64,000 bases of DNA from Pedobacter sp. N36a (GCF_014472395.1 NZ_JACSZW010000001.1:744001-808000), one strand, 5' to 3'. Shown: positions 55,102 to 63,965, numbered from the stretch's first letter. Made by a program: numbers and translations. The notes: generated from the sequence alone by a model not told the origin.

Positions 55102-56019
55102 ATGAGTTCCAATCGTGTTATATTTTTCTTATTTGACAGCGTTCATCTTTTGGATCTGGCAGGCACTGTAACCGTTTTCTATGAATCCGGATGCTGTGGA
55201 AAACCATACGATATGCATTACGTTTCTCCATATCAAAATCCTGGAACCTCATCCGGTCTTGGATTTACAAATGTGGCACCACTCAGTTCCGTAACCGTTA
55301 ATCAGGATGATATTGTGATTGTAGCTGGAATGGAGATTGAAAAATGGAACAGAGCAGATGACCAGCTCTGGATACCCTGGCTGCAATCTGCCGCTCAAAG
55401 TGGTGCGATGATATCTTCAGTTTGTACCGCAGCCTTTGCCCTTGCAGCTGCAGGGCTCTTAAACGGTCAGAATTGCACTACACACTGGGCATGGACTACG
55501 GTTTTACAGCAGAAATATCCACTACTTAAAGTCATAGAGAATAGGCTATTCGTGCAAAGTGGCCGGATTTTTACAAGTGCAGGAATTGCCACAGGCATTG
55601 ATCTAGCACTCTACCTTGTTGAACAGCAGCATGGGGCAGCTTTCTCCTGCCTAGTCGCACAAGACATGGTAGTTTACATACGCAGAGACGGAGCGGAAGC
55701 TCAAAGCAGCATCTATCTGCAAAACAGACAGCACATTAACCATTACATACATCAGGTACAAGATTATATCACCAAGCATTTACAACATAAAATAACCATA
55801 GGAGAACTGGCGGATTTAATTTTTGTAAGCCCGCGAAACCTGACACGCTTATTTAAATCTGCCACAGGAACCACTATAGGGCAATATATCCAATTGTTAA
55901 GACAGGAAAAAGCGAAGCATCTGCTAAAGACCAAACACAAGATAGCCTGGATTGCAAAAGAATGTGGCTATAGCAGCACTGCTCAATTGCGAAAATTTGT
56001 CAAAGAGGCAAATGATTAA
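55102..56019 (+). CDS. GlxA-type DJ-1/PfpI-AraC fusion regulator
   Basis: 305 residues. DJ-1/PfpI domain about 4-200: VIFFLFDSVHLLDLAGTVTV and the nucleophile elbow SVCTAAFALAAAGLL with Cys108. AraC DNA-binding part about 215-305: ITIGELADLIFVSPRNLTRL, FKSATGTTIGQYIQLLRQEK. The protein stops at LRKFVKEAND, short of the usual final FKRxxGxSPxxYR block, so the second HTH looks clipped. Such fusions often sense a small metabolite through the DJ-1 part. Confidence 0.9.
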   Translation: MSSNRVIFFLFDSVHLLDLAGTVTVFYESGCCGKPYDMHYVSPYQNPGTSSGLGFTNVAPLSSVTVNQDDIVIVAGMEIEKWNRADDQLWIPWLQSAAQSGAMISSVCTAAFALAAAGLLNGQNCTTHWAWTTVLQQKYPLLKVIENRLFVQSGRIFTSAGIATGIDLALYLVEQQHGAAFSCLVAQDMVVYIRRDGAEAQSSIYLQNRQHINHYIHQVQDYITKHLQHKITIGELADLIFVSPRNLTRLFKSATGTTIGQYIQLLRQEKAKHLLKTKHKIAWIAKECGYSSTAQLRKFVKEAND

Positions 56020-56087
56020 AACATTAATCTCAGGTCAAATGGCCGGATTGTGATGATGACTGTCCTGATTTATTCATCCCGTTCTCC

Positions 56088-56095
56088 TAATTTTG
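56088..56095 (+). promoter_or_regulatory. -7 box TAATTTTG for the DJ-1/heavy-metal-binding gene
   Basis: Exact TAnnTTTG; it overlaps an in-frame TTG at 56093, supporting the ATG at 56114 as the real start. Confidence 0.5.
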
Positions 56096-56113
56096 GGTTT
56101 AAATAATACATTT

Positions 56114-56893
56114 ATGAAACGACTATTACTCTTCATACTTTTAATTCCTTGCTTTGCATTTAGGCAAGGAGATGGAACGACCTATGTGTGTCCGCCTTGC
56201 AACCATCCATGTGATACTGCCGTTTACGAACAACCCGGCATTTGTAAGCATTGCGGAATGACATTAGCTGAGAAAAACCAGCAGCTGTTGGAGGATAAAA
56301 AAATAACGGTTTGCTTTTACTTATATGACGGCGTAGAAGTACTTGATTTCGCAGGGCCGATGGAAGTCTTTTCCTATGCAGGCTTTAAAGTCATCACTGT
56401 TGCAAAAACTAAAAATCCACTATTGTCGCAGGGAATTCTTAAAATCATTCCGGATTACAGCATTAAGGATGCTCCGCAAACAGATATTTTTGCAGTATTT
56501 GGTGGCTCGGATGAAGTCGCAGCGGATGATCCGGAGGTTATTTCCTGGATAAAATCCAGGGATAGCAGTACTAAAAGTTATTTCTCCGTTTGTACAGGCG
56601 CATTCATTCTAGGAAAAGCGGGACTGCTGGATCAGCTCACAGTAACTACTTTTCATAAAAGCATCGACCATCTTCAAAAAGCAGTGCCAAAAGCTAAAGT
56701 ACTTCAAAATGTACGCTATGTTGACAATGGCAGGGTCATCACTACAGCAGGAATATCGGCTGGCATAGATGGCGCACTCCACCTGGTTGCAAAATTGAAA
56801 GGTAAAGCAGCAGCTGAAGCCATTGCAAAACAAATGGAATATGATAAATACCAGCCTGAACAAGGGTTGGATCTATCAAACCCGAAAAAATAA
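56114..56893 (+). CDS. Exported DJ-1/PfpI protein with an N-terminal Cys-rich metal-binding-type domain
   Basis: 259 residues from ATG 56114. MKRLLLFILLIPCFAFRQGD is a signal peptide. A cysteine-rich module follows: TYVCPPCNHPCDTAVYEQPG then ICKHCGMTLAEK, with Cys26, Cys29, Cys33, Cys44 and Cys47, resembling the heavy-metal-binding (HMBD) type with an altered first half. A DJ-1/PfpI domain covers about 62-245, with SVCTGAFILGKAGLLD (Cys160 at the nucleophile elbow) and GRVITTAGISAGIDGALHLV. There is no AraC part. It follows the GlxA-like gene by 94 bases. A periplasmic redox or metal role is inference. Confidence 0.85.
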   Translation: MKRLLLFILLIPCFAFRQGDGTTYVCPPCNHPCDTAVYEQPGICKHCGMTLAEKNQQLLEDKKITVCFYLYDGVEVLDFAGPMEVFSYAGFKVITVAKTKNPLLSQGILKIIPDYSIKDAPQTDIFAVFGGSDEVAADDPEVISWIKSRDSSTKSYFSVCTGAFILGKAGLLDQLTVTTFHKSIDHLQKAVPKAKVLQNVRYVDNGRVITTAGISAGIDGALHLVAKLKGKAAAEAIAKQMEYDKYQPEQGLDLSNPKK

Positions 56894-56894
56894 T

Positions 56895-56926
56895 AAAAGG
56901 CGACGTTACGCTAAACGTCGCCTTTT
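56895..56926. terminator. Bidirectional terminator between DJ-1 and sigma genes
   Basis: Perfect 12-bp arms AAAAGGCGACGT / ACGTCGCCTTTT with an 8-base loop. T-runs on both sides serve the convergent genes. Confidence 0.85.
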
Positions 56927-56931
56927 ATAGT

Positions 56932-57792
56932 TTAAAAATATTCGGCTAAATAAGGCGTTCTGCAATGCTGTCTTAAAGTTTTCAGTGCCCTGTCTTTTAA
57001 TTGTCGGATGCGTTCCTTGCTCAGGTTAAAAACTTCCACCATATCATCCAATGTCAATGCAGTATGGTTGTCCAGGCCAAAGAATAAAGTGATGATCCAT
57101 TTTTCCCTTTCCGGAAGTACACCTAAAGTACGCTGTAAATCCTCGCTCAGCGATTCCGTCATCATCTGTGCGTCTGTATTTGGAACATTGGTATTGGCCA
57201 GACTATCCAGCAAGCTAAAACCACTTTCCTCATTGGTGGTCATATCCAGTGAAAAAGACAGCGGTGCGCTCGATAGATAATCGGAAACCTTATCTGCAGA
57301 AAGCTCTGTTTCCTGAGAAATCTCTTCATAAGTAGGCAAACGTTCCAGCTTCTGTTCTAATAAATCTGAGGCTTTATTAATTTTGATGATGCCCAATACC
57401 TGATTTCCAGGAAGGCGAATCATTCTCTTTTGATCGGCCAATGCCTGCATGATGCTCTGACGAATCCACCACACGGCAAAAGAGATAAATTTGAAACCTT
57501 TGGTATCGTCAAATCGCTCCGCAGCTTTAATTAACCCCAGGTTGCCTTCACTGATCAGATCAGCCAGCTGCAGACCTCTATTCTGATACTTTTTAGCTAC
57601 AGAAACGACAAAGCGCAAATTGGTTTTCACCAGTTTATCCAGGGCTGCTTTATCTCCTTTTTTAATTCTTCTGGCCAGATTCAACTCTTCTTCTACATTT
57701 ACCAGGTCGATTCTTCCGATATCGGTCAGGTATTTATCAATAGATTCGGAGTCCCGATTGGTAATGGATGGTGCAATCTTTAACTGTCTCAT
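56932..57792 (-). CDS. Primary-type (group 2) sigma-70 factor paralogue
   Basis: 286 residues. MRQLKIAPSITNRDSESIDK is the Bacteroidota RpoD-type start. Region 2: NLRFVVSVAKKYQNRGLQLA, DLISEGNLGLIKAAERFDDT, FISFAVWWIRQSIMQALADQ. Region 4.2: NLSKERIRQLKDRALKTLRQ. Compared with the usual primary factor I remember, region 2.4-3.0 (RMIRLPGNQVLGIIKINKAS) and 4.2 differ, so it is probably a non-essential paralogue with overlapping promoter choice. Its ATG overlaps the serC stop codon (ATGA), so its synthesis is coupled to serine biosynthesis. Confidence 0.85.
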   Translation of the reverse strand: MRQLKIAPSITNRDSESIDKYLTDIGRIDLVNVEEELNLARRIKKGDKAALDKLVKTNLRFVVSVAKKYQNRGLQLADLISEGNLGLIKAAERFDDTKGFKFISFAVWWIRQSIMQALADQKRMIRLPGNQVLGIIKINKASDLLEQKLERLPTYEEISQETELSADKVSDYLSSAPLSFSLDMTTNEESGFSLLDSLANTNVPNTDAQMMTESLSEDLQRTLGVLPEREKWIITLFFGLDNHTALTLDDMVEVFNLSKERIRQLKDRALKTLRQHCRTPYLAEYF

Positions 57793-58895
57793 ACCGTAAC
57801 TTCATTTTTTAATGATATCTGCTTATTTAAGATGTAACTTTCAAAATCCTGCATACATTTTACGAGTACTTCCACACTCGATATAGGTAAGGCATTGTAT
57901 AAAGAAACTCTGAAACCGCCTGCGGAAGGATATCCTTTGATGCCTACAATACCTTTGGTGCTAGCAAAATCCAGGAATTCGCCTTCTAATGCCGGATGCT
58001 TTGTTTTGAAAGTCACATTCATTCTTGACCTGTCTGTGGGATTTGCCAGGCCATAAAACAAGGTATTTCTATCTATTTCTTTATATAACAAGCCTGATTT
58101 GGCGATGTTTTCTTTTTCCTGCTGGGCTACCCCTCCCTTTTCCTTCAGCCATCTTAAATTCAGCATGGCTACATATATTGAAAATACCGGAGGCGTATTA
58201 AACATAGAATTGTTGTCTATGTATATCTGGTAGTCAGACATAGAAGGCACTTCGCGCTGAATCTTTTCCAGTAAACTATTTTTGATCACCACAAGCGTCA
58301 TACCTGCGGGCCCCATATTCTTTTGTGCACCTGCATAGATCAGGTCGAAATCTGCAACCTCAATTGCTCTGCTGAAGATATCAGAAGACATATCGCAGAT
58401 CACAGGGATTTGGGTGGCTGGAAAGCTAAATACCTCTGTTCCTTCAATCGTATTGTTTGAACAATAATGAAAATAAGCTGCGTCTGCTGGAATTTCGTAG
58501 CCAGTTGGAACATAGTAATAGTCTTTGTCTTTTGAGGAAGCTACAATCTCCACCTGTCCAAAGAACAAAGCTTCTTTGATGGCTTTCAAAGAAAAGAACC
58601 CAGTATCCAGATAAGCTGCTTTTTTATCCTGCTGGAGGAAATTCATCGCCAGCATAGAAAACTGGGTGCTGGCACCTCCCTGCAAAAATACAACGCTGTA
58701 ACCCGCAGGCACTCCAAGCAATTCTTTCACTAAATCCTGTGTTTCATTGATGACAGCTTCGAACTCTGGAGTACGGTGCGAGATCTCTAAAATACTTAGG
58801 CCAATGCCATTAAAATTCTTAACCGCGGCGGCGGCCTGATCTAAGACTTTAGCGGGTAAAATACATGGGCCTGCACCGAAATTATGTTTGATCAT
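57789..58895 (-). CDS. serC: Phosphoserine aminotransferase
   Basis: 368 residues from ATG 58895, giving MIKHNFGAGPCILPAKVLDQ; a longer frame upstream adds residues unlike the family. Converts 3-phosphohydroxypyruvate to phosphoserine. VVFLQGGASTQFSMLAMNFL (PLP phosphate site), YAGAQKNMGPAGMTLVVIKN with the PLP lysine (about 194), and RSRMNVTF-type DRSRMNVTF. Complete. The stop overlaps the sigma factor start by four bases. The Lrp gene lies divergently upstream and may control it. Confidence 0.96.
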   Translation of the reverse strand: MIKHNFGAGPCILPAKVLDQAAAAVKNFNGIGLSILEISHRTPEFEAVINETQDLVKELLGVPAGYSVVFLQGGASTQFSMLAMNFLQQDKKAAYLDTGFFSLKAIKEALFFGQVEIVASSKDKDYYYVPTGYEIPADAAYFHYCSNNTIEGTEVFSFPATQIPVICDMSSDIFSRAIEVADFDLIYAGAQKNMGPAGMTLVVIKNSLLEKIQREVPSMSDYQIYIDNNSMFNTPPVFSIYVAMLNLRWLKEKGGVAQQEKENIAKSGLLYKEIDRNTLFYGLANPTDRSRMNVTFKTKHPALEGEFLDFASTKGIVGIKGYPSAGGFRVSLYNALPISSVEVLVKCMQDFESYILNKQISLKNEVTV

Positions 58896-59208
58896 TGTTT
58901 TATAGGTTCTGGTTGATAGCTCCAAAGTTCGGAAGGTCAAAACGGATATCTCATTTTCCGTTTACATTCAGCAAATTTTTCTGTTTTGACTGCTTTATAC
59001 CATACAATTTTTGGGCACCAATTCTAATGCTGGGCTACCGCAAAATTAAATTTCCCTACTTCCTTATTTTTTAAGGGGTTAAGGTAAGTTTTACACTATC
59101 CTTCCAGGGAAAGCCCGTAAATGTTTCATAAAAAATAAATAATACTATATTTGACCTTAATTACGTTGCAAAACATCTACACTAAGCTAGAAATCTATCT
59201 TCTGAAAA
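58896..59208. other. Divergent region between serC and the Lrp gene
   Basis: 313 bases. A rightward -7 box TATATTTG (59146-59153) lies 55 bases before the Lrp start. A leftward TAATTTTG (59048-59041) is 145 bases from the serC start. No gene. Confidence 0.5.
59146..59153 (+). promoter_or_regulatory. -7 box TATATTTG for the Lrp-family gene
   Basis: Exact TAnnTTTG match; no -33 TTG at proper spacing. Confidence 0.5.
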
Positions 59209-59670
59209 ATGTCTAAACTAGATCCTACCCATCTTGGAATTTTGCGTCTTTTACAGGAAGATGCCCGAATGACGCACAAAGAATTGGCGAGAAGATTAAG
59301 GAAAAGTGTTTCTCCGATTTTTGAACGTGTGAAATGGCTGGAGCAAAACGGCTATATCAAAGGATATACGGCTTTGGTAGACCTTCAGAAAAGCAGTAAC
59401 AGCATCATTTCTTTCACGCATATCCAGATGAATGACCATTCCGAAGAAGCTTTAAGTGCTTTTCAAAAAGAAGTGGTACAGTTCGAAGATGTCAGGGAGT
59501 GTTATTATATCACTGGTAATTTTGATTTCATCCTGAAAATCGTATCTCCGGATATGAAAGGTTACAACGATTTTTTACGCGGCCAATTGTCTAAATTGCC
59601 AAATGTAGGCAGCGTACAGAGCTTCCTCGTACTTTCTGAGGAGAAAAGAGATACCAGCTACAAGATCTAA
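59209..59670 (+). CDS. Lrp/AsnC-family transcriptional regulator
   Basis: 153 residues. HTH about 5-50 (HLGILRLLQEDARMTHKELA, RRLRKSVSPIFERVKWLEQN), then a RAM/ACT ligand domain (VRECYYITGNFDFILKIVSP). Binds DNA as octamers or similar and responds to an amino acid. Divergent from serC, which is a plausible target. Followed by a long palindromic repeat. Confidence 0.92.
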   Translation: MSKLDPTHLGILRLLQEDARMTHKELARRLRKSVSPIFERVKWLEQNGYIKGYTALVDLQKSSNSIISFTHIQMNDHSEEALSAFQKEVVQFEDVRECYYITGNFDFILKIVSPDMKGYNDFLRGQLSKLPNVGSVQSFLVLSEEKRDTSYKI

Positions 59671-60060
59671 GCCAATAAGCCTGCTCAATTCCTTATTTAA
59701 AACTCCTTATTTAAACCTTTCTTTGGCGCTAATTGTTATACCCTAAGTCTTTTAAAAAATGAAGAAACGAAGGTCAAACGAAATCAGAAAAATCATTTTT
59801 TTAATCCCCAAACTGTCAAGTAATTTCAAAATAAGGTATTCCTGATAGTAGTCGGGAAGTGTTCGGGAAGAGAAGTGCCTTATAATAGGGTTCGGAGGGG
59901 GTTCGGTTAGGGTTCGCGTAGGGTTGCCTTAGTCTCTGCTATCCAAACCCTAACCGAACCCCCTCCTTCCTCTAAAGGAAAGCAGGTCTCTTCCCGACCA
60001 CAACTACCCTCATTTCCCAAATAAATTTACTTAATTTAGGATACATAAATTCGAATTCAG
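59671..60060. other. 390-bp intergenic region with a palindromic repeat
   Basis: No gene. The middle is occupied by the inverted repeat at 59863-59997. No exact promoter box found for the downstream GlxA-like gene. Confidence 0.5.
59863..59997. repeat. Long nested inverted repeat with G-rich repeats
   Basis: Outer arms TCGGGAAGAGA (59863-59873) and complement (59987-59997). Inner perfect 21-bp arms, 59894-59914 and 59946-59966, beginning GGAGGGGGTTCGG, around a 31-base loop. The left half contains about four imperfect copies of (T)AGGGTTCG at 10-12-base steps (59887, 59898, 59909, 59920). It looks like a REP/MITE-like mobile hairpin rather than a terminator. Confidence 0.7.
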
Positions 60061-61035
60061 ATGATACAGGTAGCCTTATTACTTCCCAATAACTATCGTT
60101 TACTCAGTGTAGCCGCAATACTCGATGTATTCGACACAGTGAATCATTACTATGAAGAAATCGGCAGAGCCCCCCTCTTTCAGATCAACCTGATCAGGAA
60201 TACAACCATTTCCAAGGAAGGAACTACCTTTGAAAAATACAATGCACTCAGCATATCCGAATCCGGACAGCAAAACCTCATCTTAATTCCAGCATTCGGT
60301 ACCTCAGACCTCAATACGGCCATCCATCAAAACCTGGAGTTCTTGCCATGGCTACAGCTCCAATACAAGACAGGTGCAGAATTAGCTAGTTTCTGTACAG
60401 GAGCCTTTTTATTGGCCGCTACAGGTTTACTCAACGGAAAAATTGCCACTACTCATGTCAATGCAAGTACGGCCTTTGCCAGCTGTTTTCCAGATGTTTA
60501 TTTTACTCCTGAAAAGGTGGTCACCGCAGACCAGGGGATTTATACCAGTGGAGGCTCAACGAGTAGTTTTCATTTGATGCTGATGCTGATCCACAATTAC
60601 TGCAGCCGTGATACCGCCATACACATTGCAAAAATATTCTCCATTGATATGAACCGCGAACAGCAAAGCTATTTCGGTAGTTTTCAGCCGGTAAGAGATC
60701 ATGGCGATGAGCTGGTTTCTAAAACACAGCTATGCATTGAAAATGCCTATAAAGAATCGGTAACGATTGAAGATATTCTGCAGCAGATTCCCTCCAGCAG
60801 GAGAAACATTGTGCGCAGATTTAAGCAGGCTACGGGAAATACCCTCATTGAATATTTACAAAAAACCAGAATTGAGGCGGCTAAAAAGCTTTTAGAGCAA
60901 ACCAACCTCAGTATTCTGGAAGTAATGTTAGATTCCGGCTATAATGATCTGAAAACGTTCAGACAGCTTTTTAAGAAAAACTCCGGAATGACACCTAAAG
61001 ATTATAGGGATAAGTTTAAGCCGAAAGCCGCATAG
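60061..61035 (+). CDS. GlxA-type DJ-1/PfpI-AraC regulator, second copy
   Basis: 324 residues. DJ-1/PfpI domain about 1-200 with ASFCTGAFLLAATGLLNG (Cys112). AraC domain about 220-318 complete: VTIEDILQQIPSSRRNIVRR, FKQATGNTLIEYLQKTRIEA, LFKKNSGMTPKDYRDKFKP. This one keeps the final GMTPKDYR block that the copy at 55102 lacks. Its end overlaps the PepSY gene by 20 bases (convergent). Confidence 0.92.
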   Translation: MIQVALLLPNNYRLLSVAAILDVFDTVNHYYEEIGRAPLFQINLIRNTTISKEGTTFEKYNALSISESGQQNLILIPAFGTSDLNTAIHQNLEFLPWLQLQYKTGAELASFCTGAFLLAATGLLNGKIATTHVNASTAFASCFPDVYFTPEKVVTADQGIYTSGGSTSSFHLMLMLIHNYCSRDTAIHIAKIFSIDMNREQQSYFGSFQPVRDHGDELVSKTQLCIENAYKESVTIEDILQQIPSSRRNIVRRFKQATGNTLIEYLQKTRIEAAKKLLEQTNLSILEVMLDSGYNDLKTFRQLFKKNSGMTPKDYRDKFKPKAA

Positions 61036-62299
61036 CTGACCTTTTATTTACCTTTTTCTTTCTTTTCTTTTTTAGCTTGTTCAGCCAGATCAATGTACCT
61101 GTTACCGGCAGACTGGTTGCAATCAAACAGGCCAGAAAATAAATGATCTTGGTAAACATACCATATACATCACCCAAATGCAGGGCTTTGATAGAACCGG
61201 ATATGCGTTCGTTAAAAGGCTTATCACTAAACACCTCTTTCTGAAGTACGTTGCCCGTATATTGATCTAAAAGGACTTTATCACCTGCTGCAGGTGCAAA
61301 AAAACCTGTTTTGTTCTTCATCACCGAAATGGCAGCAGCAGAATCTTTTGGCAGACTGATGCTATAATCACCGGTATAAGGCAATGCAGCATCTGCTTTT
61401 TTCAGGTAATCGCTCAGATTTAAAGGGGCAGCCCCCGCTATAACTGTCGAAACCGGATCTTTAGGCGGCTCAAATCCTTCTGGCTGATAAGTACCCAAGG
61501 ACTTCCTTAAAGCCTCTCTGTACCAAGGGAAGGACCATTGCGGACCAGTAATCCCCATCAGAAATAGAAATATACAAGCGTAGAATCCTAAACTGTTGTG
61601 TAAATCGTGGTTTGTTCTTTTCCAGCTTCCAGACCATTTTACCTTTAGCCCTTGTCTCCAGGATTTAACCCTTTGAGGAAACCAGATCACCATACCAGTA
61701 ATGACACCGAATGTAAATAATATAGTCGCTGCACCGGTAATGTAACTTCCCAGCTTTCTATTTTCCAGTTCTCCGAAAATCGGTTTTTCCACTTTATCTA
61801 ATAATAACCACCTGTGCAGGCTGAACATGGTTTTCATAAAGGAAGCAGTAGCCCCTTTCACTTCAGAAATATTGCCAATCACTGCTCCAGTGTATTGGTT
61901 TACCGAAAAAGCAGAAGGACGTTTTCCTTGTTCAGGTTTTCCTCCTTTTTCTTTTCTTTCTCCGCCTTTTTCTTTATCTCCTTCCTTGATTTTCACCATA
62001 AATTGATAAGTACGGTTCGGATCTGCAGGAATTTTCACAGAAACTACTTTCCCTCCAGTGCGCTCCTTCACTTGCTTGATCAAAGATTCAATCGGCATCG
62101 GATTTGCACCTGACGGAGCAGTTACTTTATACAATTCAGGATTGGCCATCTCCTTCAATTCTGTATTAAAAACATACAGCGTTCCACTTAAACAAACCAG
62201 GATCACGATGATCCCGCTCGCTAATCCGATCCATAAATGGACGTCATTAAAAAGTTTACGTGTTTTTTGCCAGGCGCTTTTAGTTGTGTTTGGTTTCAT
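61016..62299 (-). CDS. PepSY-associated membrane protein
   Basis: 427 residues. N-terminal TM about 22-42 (LWIGLASGIIVILVCLSGTL), extracytoplasmic PepSY-like domains, a charged Lys/Glu/Gly insert (about 108-130), further TMs near 185-205, 235-255 and 380-405, ending in a basic tail. LFNDVHLWIGLASG and SLHRWLLL and NHDLHNSLGFYACI are the family's conserved histidine positions, often linked to heme or iron-siderophore reduction. Next to SusD/SusC here. Overlaps the convergent regulator's end. Confidence 0.87.
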   Translation of the reverse strand: MKPNTTKSAWQKTRKLFNDVHLWIGLASGIIVILVCLSGTLYVFNTELKEMANPELYKVTAPSGANPMPIESLIKQVKERTGGKVVSVKIPADPNRTYQFMVKIKEGDKEKGGERKEKGGKPEQGKRPSAFSVNQYTGAVIGNISEVKGATASFMKTMFSLHRWLLLDKVEKPIFGELENRKLGSYITGAATILFTFGVITGMVIWFPQRVKSWRQGLKVKWSGSWKRTNHDLHNSLGFYACIFLFLMGITGPQWSFPWYREALRKSLGTYQPEGFEPPKDPVSTVIAGAAPLNLSDYLKKADAALPYTGDYSISLPKDSAAAISVMKNKTGFFAPAAGDKVLLDQYTGNVLQKEVFSDKPFNERISGSIKALHLGDVYGMFTKIIYFLACLIATSLPVTGTLIWLNKLKKKRKKKVNKRSAMRLSA

Positions 62300-62314
62300 T
62301 AAGGCTATTTTTTA

Positions 62315-62322
62315 CAAATATA
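62315..62322 (-). promoter_or_regulatory. -7 box (TATATTTG, minus strand) for the PepSY gene
   Basis: Exact TAnnTTTG leftward, 15 bases before the ATG. No -33 at usual spacing. Confidence 0.5.
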
Positions 62323-62393
62323 AAACAAATCCGCAATTATTTAGACTAATTCTTAATACTTGCAGGCCTGTCAGGTGAATTTGACAATTCTTG

Positions 62394-63908
62394 TTATTTA
62401 TTCCACCAGATCTTACCTACGGTAACTTCGTCATTGCCTTGTTTTCCGCTTTCTACAGCATTGGTCTGGCGCTCTGATTCCGGATACATCAACCTTAATG
62501 GTCTTGCTGTTGGCGCAGGCGCAAGTAAAGAATTAGGAATCTCTGGGAAACCCAATCTTCTGTAATCACTCCAGGCTTCCAGACTGCTGATACTGTTCAG
62601 GGCTAGCCATTTTTGCTCAATGATTCTTTTTAGGCGATCAGCCGGTGCTGCTCCGCTTAACTTCACCGTAGCTTGTTCATTGTAAGTTGTAAAGGATGCT
62701 GCAGCTACTTCCATATATTTGAATGATTCTGCAATCCCCTGTTCGTAGAAAGTCTGATCTGAACCGGAAATCCATCCCCTGTTTGCCGCTTCTGCCTGCA
62801 GGAATAAACTTTCAAAAGAACCCATTAAAATCAGAGCCTGATCAAAGCTTTTGAAAAGTCCAGTAGGTTTTCCATCGTTCTCAGTTGGTCCTTTAAAAGC
62901 AGAAGTACTTTTTGCTGCATATTGAGCATCCACATTAGGATTTCCGAAAAGCACACCTTTAAAACTTCCGCCAATGCTCAGGTATAAACTAGCTAGGCGT
63001 GGATCATCCAGTCCTTTATATTTATCAATAATGTATTGCGTTGGACGTAAATCCACATGATTAGTAGCTGCTGCATTTACACCTCTGTAATTATTTTCCC
63101 AGAATGGGTTCATTTTACCTTTAGAATTGATGTAGCCAGGTTTCGTAGCCACATGCTGTCCTAAACCTAAAAACCCACTTCCTTCCAGTTTAATCTTATC
63201 CATTTCAGCAGTGATGTAAGCATCATTATTTGCCTGCGACTGGCGGATTAGCGCTCTTAATTTAAGGGTATTCCCAAATTTAGCCCAAAGCTGCTTGTCG
63301 CCGCTAAAGATGATATCGGCTTTGCCCGGATTTTGATCCCCTGATGCTCCTTTAATCTCTGCCATCCCCTCGGTAATCAGCGAAACAGACTTTTCATATA
63401 CGGTCTTCCCATCCTCATATTTAGGCTGCAGATATAATGTTCTATTCAAAGCTTCGTCAAAAGGAACATTGTTATAGATATCTACTAAGTGCAAAAAGTG
63501 CCATCCTTGCATGATCTTCGCAATTCCGGAATAAAACGGTGCATTTTCTTTTTGCGCCTGCTCCTTGATCAATTGATAATATAATAAGGTGTTATAAGTG
63601 CCTTCCCAGATCTGGATGCCATCTCTGGTTCCACGGATAGCTACCCCATTATAGGTCTTCTCTTTATAAAACTTATTGGTTGCTTCACTGGTGGTACCCC
63701 AATACCCTGCCCAAAAAGCGGCCAGCTGATTGATTTGTACAGTTTCCTGATTGATGGTGCTGATTAAAGCACCAGGTAAACGGGCACTCAAAATCAGGTA
63801 TTGCTCTGTTGGACCATTCGGATTGTCATTCACATCCAGGAATTTTTCGCAGGAAGTCAGACTGAATAAGCCGGCAGCGAAAACGAATATTTTTATATTT
63901 TTCTTCAT
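62394..63908 (-). CDS. SusD/RagB-like outer-membrane nutrient-binding lipoprotein
   Basis: 504 residues, lipobox LTSC (about 17-20) after MKKNIKIFVFAAGLFS. SusD-like_2 features: EKFLDVNDNPNGPTEQYLIL, IAKIMQGWHFLHLVDIYNNV (TPR helix), KRIIEQKWLALNSISSLEAW and WSDYRRLGFPEIPNSLLAPA. It caps the SusC-type transporter. Its start is 57 bases downstream of the SusC stop, giving the standard susC-susD order. The ligand is not shown; this subgroup may take peptides or sugars. Confidence 0.92.
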   Translation of the reverse strand: MKKNIKIFVFAAGLFSLTSCEKFLDVNDNPNGPTEQYLILSARLPGALISTINQETVQINQLAAFWAGYWGTTSEATNKFYKEKTYNGVAIRGTRDGIQIWEGTYNTLLYYQLIKEQAQKENAPFYSGIAKIMQGWHFLHLVDIYNNVPFDEALNRTLYLQPKYEDGKTVYEKSVSLITEGMAEIKGASGDQNPGKADIIFSGDKQLWAKFGNTLKLRALIRQSQANNDAYITAEMDKIKLEGSGFLGLGQHVATKPGYINSKGKMNPFWENNYRGVNAAATNHVDLRPTQYIIDKYKGLDDPRLASLYLSIGGSFKGVLFGNPNVDAQYAAKSTSAFKGPTENDGKPTGLFKSFDQALILMGSFESLFLQAEAANRGWISGSDQTFYEQGIAESFKYMEVAAASFTTYNEQATVKLSGAAPADRLKRIIEQKWLALNSISSLEAWSDYRRLGFPEIPNSLLAPAPTARPLRLMYPESERQTNAVESGKQGNDEVTVGKIWWNK

Positions 63909-63965
63909 GATATGTTATTCTTCAGCGTGTATATCTTAAATAAACTCGTGTGTATCTCCAATCAG

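Noticed and set aside
59946-59956. AACCCTAACC telomere-like motif
   Set aside because: It is the right arm of the local inverted repeat, not a tandem telomeric array.
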